Shown one piece after another: positions 14,638-20,516 of a stretch of DNA of 21,139 bases. Each line of letters opens with the position of its first letter. The first letter of the stretch is position 1. The position numbers were made by a program, and so were the translations under genes. The notes under the pieces are model-generated. The model was not told the origin of the DNA. It worked only from the letters and a program-made list of their open reading frames with translations, and did no database searches. The stretch is from an uncultured Phascolarctobacterium sp. (GTDB taxonomy: Bacteria > Bacillota > Negativicutes > Acidaminococcales > Acidaminococcaceae), in contig NZ_CAAGLX010000022.1 in assembly GCF_900770955.1 (NCBI RefSeq), positions 1 to 21,139 on the forward strand, read 5' to 3'.

Positions 14638-15765
14638 TTATAAATTAGGTAAATTTTTCTCTGCCAGCAGGCGCCTAACCTTTTCAGCCAGCAAAGCATA
14701 GAGCACAGAAAACAGCGGTACACAGACAATCATGCCGGCAACACCGCCAAGGCTGGCACCAATCGTCACTGCCGCCAGCACCCACAGCTCTGAAAGACCG
14801 ACTGCCTTGCCCACAATCTTTGGATAAAGCCAATCTGCTTCAATGCGCTGCAACACAACATACAATATGATGAAATACCAGATTTTCTCCGGTGCGGCTA
14901 CCAATATCAGAAAGCAACCGATAAGAGCACTTATTAATGTACCGAGAATCGGTATCAGGCTCAGCACAGCTACCAGCAGCGCAATCACCGTCGCATAGGG
15001 AAAGCCGCAAAGCGTCATGCCCACGAAATACATCACACCCAAAATCAGCGCCACTACCAGCTGTCCACCGACAAAACCGCGGAAAATCTGCTCCGCCGTC
15101 TGCAAAACATGCAGGATATAAGCAGCACGCTCCTTCGAGCAGAAGGCAAAAATTACGCATTTAAAGTTACGCTCCAGGCGATGCTTTTCCAACAGGCAAT
15201 AGACTGCTACGACAAAACCGATAACACAGTTGGCGAGCACCTTAAAGAGTGAGGCTGTTGCCAAAAACGTCTGCTCCAGCAGTAAGCGCTTGTTGTTCTG
15301 CAGATAATTAAGCAGCGTCTGATACACCTCCTTGGCCTGCGCCTGTACTACAGCCAGCTCATCTGCAGATAAAGAAAGCTCCTGGGCCTTCTGCTGCAGA
15401 AAAATATTTAGCTTGGCCACCGCCGGCGGCAGCATCTTGACTAGCATTTTCATGCTGGCGTGCAGCTCGGGCACAATTGTCAGCACAAAGAAGGCCAAAA
15501 AGCCGATGATAATCACAAGGCTCAAAAGCAAACATACAGGGCGCTCGAAGCGCGATACTACGCTCTGCTTAAAAATTCTGCGCCAATATTGCTCCAGCTT
15601 CTTCATCAGCACGTTGACAATAAAAGCCATACAGCCGCCAATGACAAACGGCAGCAGGATATCATATAAGCTGCCTAGCAAATGTAGGCTGACGTTATAA
15701 TTCCACAGCGCCCAAATCAGCACAATCGCAAAGGCCAACAGACAATAAGGATTTCTTTCTTTCAT
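14638..15765 (-). CDS. AI-2E family membrane transporter
   Basis: A 375-residue polytopic membrane protein of the AI-2E (PF01594) family. It has about eight hydrophobic segments in the usual layout: two at the N terminus, a third near 80-100, a helical soluble stretch (about 105-165) containing LQQKAQELSLSADELAVVQA, and the rest after 170, ending in the conserved GLSELWVLAAVTIGASLGGVAGMIVCVPL. Members have been linked to autoinducer-2 export or Na+/H+ antiport; the substrate here is unknown. ATG at 15765, 6 nt after AGAGG, is preferred over a TTG two codons upstream. Confidence 0.88.
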   Translation of the reverse strand: MKERNPYCLLAFAIVLIWALWNYNVSLHLLGSLYDILLPFVIGGCMAFIVNVLMKKLEQYWRRIFKQSVVSRFERPVCLLLSLVIIIGFLAFFVLTIVPELHASMKMLVKMLPPAVAKLNIFLQQKAQELSLSADELAVVQAQAKEVYQTLLNYLQNNKRLLLEQTFLATASLFKVLANCVIGFVVAVYCLLEKHRLERNFKCVIFAFCSKERAAYILHVLQTAEQIFRGFVGGQLVVALILGVMYFVGMTLCGFPYATVIALLVAVLSLIPILGTLISALIGCFLILVAAPEKIWYFIILYVVLQRIEADWLYPKIVGKAVGLSELWVLAAVTIGASLGGVAGMIVCVPLFSVLYALLAEKVRRLLAEKNLPNL

Positions 15766-15826
15766 AAGCAACCTCTATTCAAAGCGCATGTCCAAGGTAA
15801 TACATGCTTAGTGAACTAATAATATT

Positions 15827-15855
15827 ATTGTAACATATAAGAGGGTGCAAGACAA
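15827..15855 (-). promoter_or_regulatory. Promoter of the AI-2E family gene
   Basis: On the minus strand TTGTCT (15850-15855) and TACAAT (15827-15832) are 17 bp apart. It is divergent from the tRNA-Arg(CCG) promoter. Confidence 0.65.
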
Positions 15856-15871
15856 AAAAGATGGCTTTTCT

Positions 15872-15900
15872 TTGCATAAGTTTCACATCTGTGGTATAAT
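15872..15900 (+). promoter_or_regulatory. Promoter of tRNA-Arg(CCG)
   Basis: TTGCAT (15872-15877) and TATAAT (15895-15900) are 17 bp apart, 15 bp before the tRNA 5' end. Confidence 0.8.
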
Positions 15901-15915
15901 TCCATTGTAGTTTTT

Positions 15916-15990
15916 GCGCCTGTAGCTCAGTGGATAGAGCAATGGTCTCCGGAACCGTGTGCGGAGGTTCGATTCCTCTCAGGCGCACCA
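15916..15990 (+). tRNA. tRNA-Arg (CCG), integration target
   Basis: A 75-nt cloverleaf: acceptor GCGCCTG/CAGGCGC, anticodon stem ATGGT/ACCGT with loop CTCCGGA (anticodon CCG), T-loop GTTCGATT, encoded CCA. The last 44 bp, from the anticodon loop to CCA, recur at 16464-16507 and 16981-17024, the arrangement left by elements that integrate at a tRNA 3' end. Confidence 0.95.
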
Positions 15991-16002
15991 AAGAAAAAAG
16001 TA

Positions 16003-16034
16003 CCCTTTCCAATTGTTTGGGAAGGGATTTTTTA
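16003..16034 (+). terminator. Terminator of tRNA-Arg(CCG), unit 1
   Basis: CCCTTTCC and GGGAAGGG pair over 8 bp (one G-U) around an 8-nt loop, then a T-rich tract. Confidence 0.85.
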
Positions 16035-16072
16035 TATACTGATATTAGCGACTGCTTTTCTATTCCTGTGTA

Positions 16073-16101
16073 TTCACTTTTACCCAAACGTATGTTAAAA
16101 T
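16073..16101 (+). promoter_or_regulatory. Toxin promoter, unit 1
   Basis: TTCACT (16073-16078) and TAAAAT (16096-16101) are 17 bp apart, with a TGT extension before the -10. Predicted start near 16108. Confidence 0.65.
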
Positions 16102-16213
16102 TAATCAGTGCTACCACAGCGGTAGGCGGTTGCCCTCCTCGGAGGGCTTTGCGGCTCTCCTATTGCAAGAATCCATATCCTTATGGAAATCTACAAGAAA
16201 GAGGATGGCGCCG

Positions 16214-16303
16214 ATGAATATTCTTGAAGTCCTCGCTTTATTAGGCTTCGGTTTGGCTTGTGTCAAATTTGGCTATGAACTCGGTAAAAACGCAAAAAAA
16301 TAA
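16214..16303 (+). CDS. Putative type I toxin-like small membrane peptide, unit 1
   Basis: A 29-residue peptide beginning MNILEVLALLGFGLACVKFG and ending in a lysine-rich tail (GKNAKK). It has one hydrophobic stretch (residues 3-20) and a positive tail, like Fst, TxpA and holin-like type I toxins that damage the membrane; family membership is not proven. The ATG at 16214 follows AGAGG at 9-nt spacing. The mRNA leader is about 105 nt, with a hairpin GCCCTC-CTCG-GAGGGC (16133-16148) and CCATA-TCCT-TATGG shortly before the Shine-Dalgarno site, so translation is probably restrained. A convergent promoter makes an antisense RNA over its 3' end. Confidence 0.55.
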   Translation: MNILEVLALLGFGLACVKFGYELGKNAKK

Positions 16304-16383
16304 CCGCCCCGTCCTAGGAAAACGAGCGGTTATTTTTAACTAACATTTTCTAAAGGCAACCGTCTATCGGTAGCACTTTTTCT
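16293..16383 (-). ncRNA. Predicted antisense (antitoxin) RNA, unit 1
   Basis: Bounded by the minus-strand promoter at 16390-16418 and the shared terminator at 16299-16337, giving roughly 90 nt complementary to the toxin mRNA 3' end. Its 5' part GTGCTACC-GATAGA-CGGTTGCC repeats the two blocks found at the 5' end of the toxin mRNA. Ends are estimates. Confidence 0.5.
16299..16337. terminator. Bidirectional terminator between toxin and antisense RNA, unit 1
   Basis: AATAACCGC and GCGGTTATT form 9 bp, with T tracts on both strands (five on plus, seven on minus). The loop region holds CCTAGGAAA. The stem overlaps the toxin stop codon. Confidence 0.85.
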
Positions 16384-16389
16384 ATATTT

Positions 16390-16418
16390 ATTATACTATA
16401 TCCAACAACTAAAGACAA
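16390..16418 (-). promoter_or_regulatory. Antisense RNA promoter, unit 1
   Basis: On the minus strand TTGTCT (16413-16418) and TATAAT (16390-16395) are 17 bp apart. It is stronger looking than the toxin promoter, as expected of an antitoxin. Confidence 0.7.
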
Positions 16419-16463
16419 GTAGTTTGTAACTTGGAAAATCATTACAAAACAAGCATGCTATTC

Positions 16464-16507
16464 CTCCGGAACCGTGTGCGGAGGTTAGATTCCTCTCTAG
16501 CGCACCA
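16464..16507 (+). repeat. tRNA-Arg 3'-half copy B
   Basis: 41 of 44 bases match the working tRNA from its anticodon loop to CCA. Two changes fall in the acceptor strand. There is no 5' half, so it is not a gene. Confidence 0.9.
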
Positions 16508-16520
16508 AAGAGAAAATGTA

Positions 16521-16551
16521 CCCTTTCCAATTGTTTGGGAAGGGATTTTTT
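16521..16551 (+). terminator. Terminator copy, unit 2
   Basis: The same CCCTTTCC/GGGAAGGG stem as at 16003, followed by a T tract. Confidence 0.8.
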
Positions 16552-16590
16552 ATGCACTGATATTATCGACTGCTTTTATATTCCTGTGTA

Positions 16591-16619
16591 TTCACTTTTA
16601 CCCAAACATATGTTAAAAT
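16591..16619 (+). promoter_or_regulatory. Toxin promoter, unit 2
   Basis: TTCACT (16591-16596) and TAAAAT (16614-16619) with a 17-bp spacer, as in unit 1. Confidence 0.65.
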
Positions 16620-16731
16620 TAATTAGTGCTACCACAGCGGTAGGCGGTTGCCCTCCTCGGAGGGCTTTGCGGCTCTCCTATTGCAAGAATCCATATCCTT
16701 ATGGAAATCTACAAGAAAGAGGGTGGCGCCG

Positions 16732-16869
16732 ATGAATATTCTTGAAGTCCTCGCTTTATTAGGCTTCGGTTTGGCTTGTGTCAAATTCGGCTATGAACTC
16801 GGTAAAAACGCAAAAAAAATAACCGCCCAGTCTGCAAACTTGCGGTTATTTTTTAACTACATGATTTAA
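16732..16869 (+). CDS. Putative type I toxin-like peptide, unit 2, C-terminally extended
   Basis: The first 29 residues are identical to the unit 1 peptide. The A-run at its end has eight A instead of seven, which shifts the frame past the stop and adds 16 residues (ITAQSANLRLFFNYMI), giving 45. The extension is translated from the terminator stem itself, so ribosomes would travel through the hairpin. The upstream in-frame ATG of unit 1 (16205) is GTG here. The peptide may be inactive, altered, or restored by slippage on the A-run. Context and antisense promoter are as in unit 1. Confidence 0.5.
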   Translation: MNILEVLALLGFGLACVKFGYELGKNAKKITAQSANLRLFFNYMI

Positions 16870-16900
16870 AAGGCAACCGTCTATCGGTAGCACTTTTTCT
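16808..16900 (-). ncRNA. Predicted antisense (antitoxin) RNA, unit 2
   Basis: From the minus-strand promoter at 16907-16935 to the shared terminator at 16818-16854. The 5' part matches unit 1 while the terminator loop differs. Ends are estimates. Confidence 0.45.
16818..16854. terminator. Bidirectional terminator, unit 2, with a different loop
   Basis: The same AATAACCGC/GCGGTTATT stem as unit 1, but the loop region is 15 nt (with CTGCAA) instead of 18 nt (with CCTAGGAAA). Confidence 0.85.
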
Positions 16901-16906
16901 ATGTTT

Positions 16907-16935
16907 ATTATACTATATCCAACAACTAAAGACAA
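16907..16935 (-). promoter_or_regulatory. Antisense RNA promoter, unit 2
   Basis: On the minus strand TTGTCT (16930-16935) and TATAAT (16907-16912), 17 bp apart. Confidence 0.7.
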
Positions 16936-16980
16936 GTAGTTAGTAACTTGGAAAATCGTTACAAAACAAGCATGTTATTT

Positions 16981-17024
16981 CTCCGGAACCTTGTGCGGAG
17001 GTTTGATTCCTCTCAGGCGCACCA
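16981..17024 (+). repeat. tRNA-Arg 3'-half copy C (likely the original 3' end)
   Basis: 42 of 44 bases match the working tRNA. It is followed by a different terminator (17039-17069) from the one after copies A and B, which suggests that this copy and its flank are the ancestral downstream sequence. Confidence 0.85.
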
Positions 17025-17038
17025 AAGAAAAAATGTAT

Positions 17039-17069
17039 CGCTAAGGCTTTTTAGGCTTTAGCGTTTTTT
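17039..17069. terminator. Terminator after copy C, shared with the hipA-like gene
   Basis: CGCTAAGGC and GCTTTAGCG form 9 bp (one G-U) around TTTTTAG, with six T on the plus strand and a T-rich tract on the minus. It probably once ended tRNA-Arg and now also serves the minus-strand kinase gene. Confidence 0.85.
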
Positions 17070-17077
17070 ATATACAT

Positions 17078-18220
17078 TTAAAGCTTGCTTAAATAATTTT
17101 TCAAGCCACGTACGCGATTTTCAACAGCTTCACTGACACGTATAATACGTTCTTGATCCAGATACGGACTCGTTGACAATGTATTGCGTACAATCTCGGC
17201 ACAAGCATCAATGCCATTAACATCTACAAAGCACTCTTTGACTAAGGCAAGCTGCTTTTTCTGCGTATTCTTGAACGGCATAGCAGGTAATTCTGTTCCT
17301 ATTTCGCTATTTAAGGATTCGCACCACAGGCTTGTACCATTATCAAACAGCGGCGCAGGACCTAGGAATTTTAATGAATTAACATCACGGATAAAGCCAA
17401 AATTACCATAATGCCTGTCGCTGTTCTCTATCATGTAATCAAGGCAAAGCATCTGCTGTAAATATCCTGCCACATCGGGAATTTGCAAATGGTCACAGCA
17501 TTTCAAAAAATGCCCGTAAGCAGAATCGTTTTTCGACTTTGGAAGAATATCCTTCACAAAATAAGCCGGTACAAATTCCGTTTCCGTAGTAATAAAGTTA
17601 GGACACAAGCACAGCGGACGATTGTCCTCTATAATCAGCTCATAGGGAACATGCTTAATCGTCAGAGCCACCGCTACCTTTGCAGCAGCAATTTCATTAT
17701 ACGGCTGCTGCAACAGCGGTACCGAGCCTGCTTTGGCAAGATACGTGACGCCGTTGATTTTCACCCACTTTTTCTTTAGCCAGCCATTGCTTGAAGCATC
17801 CGGCGTGAACGGATTTACTGCAGGCCTGGAGGACTCCTTTTGGAAAAATGCTTCACCTAACTCCTTGGAAAAATCGTTGGTGAAAAAGTTAACCTCCTGC
17901 CATGTCAGCTCACTGCCGACAGGCTTCAGCCAATATTGGTCTGACAGACTCAACCCCAAGCTGCGCTTACTTAAAACCGCAGAAGATTCCACATCATACA
18001 AATGCAATATATAGCGCAATCCGTCACGACTGGCAGGAATAATACGGCTACGCCACCACTGATTTAATCTGTCTGCGAGCTTATTAAAATCATCAGTAAA
18101 AATACCTACAGGAAAGGCTTCCGGATTATATACCTGCAAAACTTCGGTTATATAGCCTGCAGCGGACATCGTTGTCTTAACCAAAGGAATATTTTTATTC
18201 ATAATTATATACTTATCCAT
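17078..18220 (-). CDS. HipA-like Ser/Thr kinase, without HipB
   Basis: A 380-residue protein with a HipA-type kinase fold. It shows LAKAGS with Lys163 as likely ATP-anchoring lysine, NEIAAAK with Glu176, the catalytic loop DYMIENSDRHYGN (about 262-273) and the metal-binding FDNGTS (about 292-297). HipA toxins phosphorylate glutamyl-tRNA synthetase or other targets; solo relatives such as CtkA-type proteins also exist, and similar proteins sit on mobile islands. No HipB-type regulator is adjacent on either side, and the XRE gene at 3751 is too far. The ATG at 18220 follows AAGGAGGG at 7-nt spacing; an upstream in-frame start has no such site. It lies next to the tRNA-Arg repeats and is more AT-rich than its neighbours, so it may belong to an acquired segment. 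Confidence 0.78.
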   Translation of the reverse strand: MDKYIIMNKNIPLVKTTMSAAGYITEVLQVYNPEAFPVGIFTDDFNKLADRLNQWWRSRIIPASRDGLRYILHLYDVESSAVLSKRSLGLSLSDQYWLKPVGSELTWQEVNFFTNDFSKELGEAFFQKESSRPAVNPFTPDASSNGWLKKKWVKINGVTYLAKAGSVPLLQQPYNEIAAAKVAVALTIKHVPYELIIEDNRPLCLCPNFITTETEFVPAYFVKDILPKSKNDSAYGHFLKCCDHLQIPDVAGYLQQMLCLDYMIENSDRHYGNFGFIRDVNSLKFLGPAPLFDNGTSLWCESLNSEIGTELPAMPFKNTQKKQLALVKECFVDVNGIDACAEIVRNTLSTSPYLDQERIIRVSEAVENRVRGLKNYLSKL

Positions 18221-18247
18221 GCTTTTCCCTCCTTCAGTATTTTTTAT

Positions 18248-18276
18248 ATTATACCGCAAGCAGCATTTTTTTGAAA
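18248..18276 (-). promoter_or_regulatory. Promoter of the hipA-like gene
   Basis: On the minus strand TATAAT (18248-18253) with a weak TTTCAA -35 (18271-18276) at 17 bp. Confidence 0.5.
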
Positions 18277-18285
18277 GAAAATTAT

Positions 18286-18325
18286 AACCGCCCGCATCTC
18301 ACCTTCAAATGAGACACGGGCGGTT
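18286..18325. terminator. Terminator between the small cysteine-motif gene and the hipA-like gene
   Basis: AACCGCCCG and CGGGCGGTT form 9 bp, with ATCTCA/TGAGA pairing inside. It is 21 bp past the stop at 18347. Confidence 0.8.
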
Positions 18326-18346
18326 AATGTTATTTTTGAAGATTAA

Positions 18347-18703
18347 TTACAGCAGCTCTGCCTTTTTATCCAGAATTGCTTTGCAGGCAGCGCAGGCCGG
18401 GCAGTCGCAATACTCCGCTCCGGCAGCCTTAATTTCCTTAGCATGTGCCAGAATATTTTTTGCCAGCTCAGCGCCGAAAACACCAACGCCTGCTTCGGAA
18501 CCGGCAAAAGCAATCAATCCGTCAATCGGCATAATGTCTGCTTCCAGCTCTGCGATATAAGCCTTGGTTGCTTCTGCTTCTTCTGCAGTACCGACAGCGG
18601 CCAGCCATTTTTCGGCAGCAGCCTTTGCTTCGGCGCTGCAGCTATGAGCAGCAATTAAAGCTGCAGTTTGTTCTTTTACAAAATCTAAAGTTTCTTGTTT
18701 CAT
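18347..18703 (-). CDS. Small cysteine-motif protein of unknown function
   Basis: A 118-residue, Ala- and Glu-rich, mostly helical cytoplasmic protein. The C terminus carries a closely spaced cysteine cluster, YCDCPACAACKAIL (about 98-111), with another Cys22, which could bind zinc or iron-sulfur. I recall similar short proteins in gut Bacillota carrying an Hsp90-like name in databases; nothing here resembles the Hsp90 ATPase, so I do not use that name. The ATG at 18703 has an AAGGAGG site. It is a single gene with a good promoter, a palindromic operator and a terminator, so it is probably induced by a specific signal. Confidence 0.8.
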   Translation of the reverse strand: MKQETLDFVKEQTAALIAAHSCSAEAKAAAEKWLAAVGTAEEAEATKAYIAELEADIMPIDGLIAFAGSEAGVGVFGAELAKNILAHAKEIKAAGAEYCDCPACAACKAILDKKAELL

Positions 18704-18747
18704 AATCTGTTAACCTCCTTGTGATGCATTGAGCATCATCAGTACAG

Positions 18748-18787
18748 ATTATAATACCAAAGTGCATACCTGTAAAGTACGCACTTT
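18748..18787 (-). promoter_or_regulatory. Promoter with palindromic operator for the small cysteine-motif gene
   Basis: On the minus strand TTTACA (18771-18776) and TATAAT (18748-18753) are 17 bp apart. An inverted repeat with 11-bp arms, AAAGTGC(A/G)TAC and its complement (18759-18787, one mismatch, 7-bp centre), lies centred on the -35 box, the classic place for a dimeric repressor. Further upstream GGTTAC is directly repeated 11 bp apart (18798-18803, 18809-18814). Confidence 0.6.
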
Positions 18788-18816
18788 CATGTGCGCAGGT
18801 TACCGCAAGGTTACTA

Positions 18817-18861
18817 TGGCAGTATCATTTATATGCCTGCATAACGATAAAATTACTGCCA
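18817..18861. other. Inverted repeat downstream of the gamma-glutamyltransferase gene
   Basis: TGGCAGTA and TACTGCCA form perfect 8-bp arms around 29 bp, with a small ATGC-CT-GCAT palindrome inside. No U tract follows, so it is a hairpin or cruciform rather than a clear terminator. Confidence 0.4.
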
Positions 18862-18899
18862 CTAGGCACAGCAGAAAGTATTATATTCATACACAAATC

Positions 18900-20516
18900 T
18901 TACCAGGCAGCCACAGTTCCGTCGGCACGCGGTTCCGTTGCTCCCGCCAGTACGCCGTCAGCGCAGCGCCAAATAATTTCACCTCTGCCAAAGCTGGTGT
19001 AATCGCTCATTACACGCACCTCATGCCCCAGCTTGCGCAGCTCTTCCACAACCTCCGGTGCAAAGCGGTCCTCCAGCCACACCTCGCGTCCGGCAATCCA
19101 TTGCCAGCGCGGTGCATCAAGCGCAGCCTGCGGATTCAGCAGGAAATCAATCGTATTCATCAACACCTGCACATGTCCCTGCGGCTGCATATAGGCACCC
19201 ATAACACCGAACGGGCCGACAGCTTCGCCATCCTTGGTCAAAAAGCCGGGGATAATTGTATGATAAGGCTTTTTGCGTGGCAGCAGGAAATCATCCGAAG
19301 ATTCGTCCAAGCTAAAGCCTGCGCCTCTGTCATTAAAGTTGATGCCATAACCGGGCAGTACAACGCCACTGCCAAAGTCCTTGTAGTTGCTTTGGATAAA
19401 GGAAACCATATTGCCCTTATCATCGGCAGTACACAGATAAACAGTACCGCCGCAGAAGGGCTTGCCTGCTTCCGGCAGCAAGGCCTGCTCGCCAATCAGC
19501 GCACGGCGTTTGGCAGCGTATTCCTCGCTCAGCATCGCCTCTACCTTCGTGCGCATATAACGCGGGTCCGCAATATACTGCATGCCATCGGCAAAGGCCA
19601 GCTTCATAGCCTCAATCTGCTTATGCAGTGTTGCTACACTGTCTCGGCAATCGAAGTCAAAGCCCTTCAGAATATTCAAAGCCATCAGTGCCGTAATACC
19701 ATGACCGTTAGGCGGCATTTCCCACACATCATAGCCACGGTAATTGATATGCACCGGTTCAACAAATTCCGCACGATAATCCGCCAAATCTGCCAGCGTT
19801 ATACAGCCGCCGGTCTTTTCGCTGAAGTCGACAATTTTTTCGGCGAGCTCTCCGCGATAATAGCTTTCGCAATAGCTTTCTGCCAACAAACGTAAGGTTT
19901 TGGCATGGTCAGGCAAACGCACTAATTCACCTGTACGCGGTGCCACGCCTTTAGGTGCAAAGGTGGCAAACCAAGGCGCAACAGCAGGATTATCCTTATA
20001 CGGCGTCAGCGCCTCAATGCCCTCCTGCCAGAAGCGCGCCACTATCGGCGAAACAGGATAGCCGTTTTCCGCATAATCAATTGCCGGTGCAAACAATTGC
20101 GCAAACGGCAGACGACCGAAGCGCTTATGCAGCTCTGCCCAAGCAGAAGGCGCACCGGGAACCGTCACAGCCTGCCAGCCTCTGAAGGGCATTTTATCGG
20201 TATTTCCTGCAGCGCGCACAGCCTCCGCAGTCAGGTTCTGCGGCGCATAACCGCTGCCGTTGATGCCATACAGCTTATCCTTCACCCAGACAATCGCAAA
20301 GCAGTCGCTGCCAAGACCGTTATTCGTAGGCTCAACTACAGTCTGGCAAATTGCCGTGGCGATGGCTGCATCAATAGCGTTACCGCCCTGCTGCAGAATC
20401 TGCAGGCCTGCCTGTGATGCCAATGGCTGCGAGGTGCAGACCATACCGCGTCTGCCATAAACTACGCGACGGCGTGAAGCATAGGGATATTGTTGTCCGT
20501 CTAATTGCATTTGCAT
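18900..20516 (-). CDS. Gamma-glutamyltransferase family protein, cytosolic type
   Basis: A 538-residue Ntn-hydrolase precursor of the gamma-glutamyltranspeptidase family. The nucleophile is Thr358 in CGGTVYLCTADDKGNMVSF, where self-cleavage would give a large subunit of about 357 and a small one of about 181 residues. Other family stretches are GGNAIDAAIATA near 45-56, EPTNNGLGSDCFA, PPNGHGITALMAL and GVMGAYMQPQGHVQVL. There is no signal peptide, so it resembles YwrD-type cytosolic members rather than the exported glutathione hydrolases; substrate is not certain. The ATG at 20516 is preferred, with GGAG 8 nt upstream; a GTG at 20525 is too near that site. It is monocistronic. A palindrome (20546-20560) lies about 30 bp upstream. 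Confidence 0.9.
   Translation of the reverse strand: MQMQLDGQQYPYASRRRVVYGRRGMVCTSQPLASQAGLQILQQGGNAIDAAIATAICQTVVEPTNNGLGSDCFAIVWVKDKLYGINGSGYAPQNLTAEAVRAAGNTDKMPFRGWQAVTVPGAPSAWAELHKRFGRLPFAQLFAPAIDYAENGYPVSPIVARFWQEGIEALTPYKDNPAVAPWFATFAPKGVAPRTGELVRLPDHAKTLRLLAESYCESYYRGELAEKIVDFSEKTGGCITLADLADYRAEFVEPVHINYRGYDVWEMPPNGHGITALMALNILKGFDFDCRDSVATLHKQIEAMKLAFADGMQYIADPRYMRTKVEAMLSEEYAAKRRALIGEQALLPEAGKPFCGGTVYLCTADDKGNMVSFIQSNYKDFGSGVVLPGYGINFNDRGAGFSLDESSDDFLLPRKKPYHTIIPGFLTKDGEAVGPFGVMGAYMQPQGHVQVLMNTIDFLLNPQAALDAPRWQWIAGREVWLEDRFAPEVVEELRKLGHEVRVMSDYTSFGRGEIIWRCADGVLAGATEPRADGTVAAW

Larger units (their letters stand above)
15947..17024 (+). mobile_element. Two tandem 517-bp units bounded by copies of the tRNA-Arg 3' half
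   Basis: The 44-bp tRNA end occurs three times (15947-15990, 16464-16507, 16981-17024); the CCA ends are exactly 517 bp apart both times. Copy 2 has 3 mismatches and copy 3 has 2 relative to the working tRNA, and identity starts at the anticodon loop, as expected of an attachment core. The two units are nearly identical. Each has a terminator, a plus-strand promoter, a small hydrophobic peptide gene, a terminator and a convergent antisense promoter. No integrase is present. They could be satellites mobilised in trans, or one insertion followed by duplication between the repeats. Confidence 0.65.

Noticed and set aside
16464..17024. Copies B and C as extra tRNA-Arg genes
   Set aside because: Only the 3' half from the anticodon loop is present; the bases before it do not form a D-arm or an acceptor 5' strand.
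15947..17024. CRISPR array from the regularly spaced repeats
   Set aside because: There are only three 44-bp repeats, they are tRNA-derived, the intervals are 473 bp and nearly identical to each other, and no cas gene is present.
18347..18703. Hsp90-type chaperone name for the small cysteine-motif protein
   Set aside because: The protein is far too short and shows none of the GHKL ATPase motifs.
18729..19895. Long plus-strand reading frame opposite the gamma-glutamyltransferase gene
   Set aside because: It is antisense to a well-supported gene, has no ribosome-binding site, and its composition is that of a codon shadow. Similar long plus-strand frames at 1187-1972 and 8999-9778 were rejected for the same reason.
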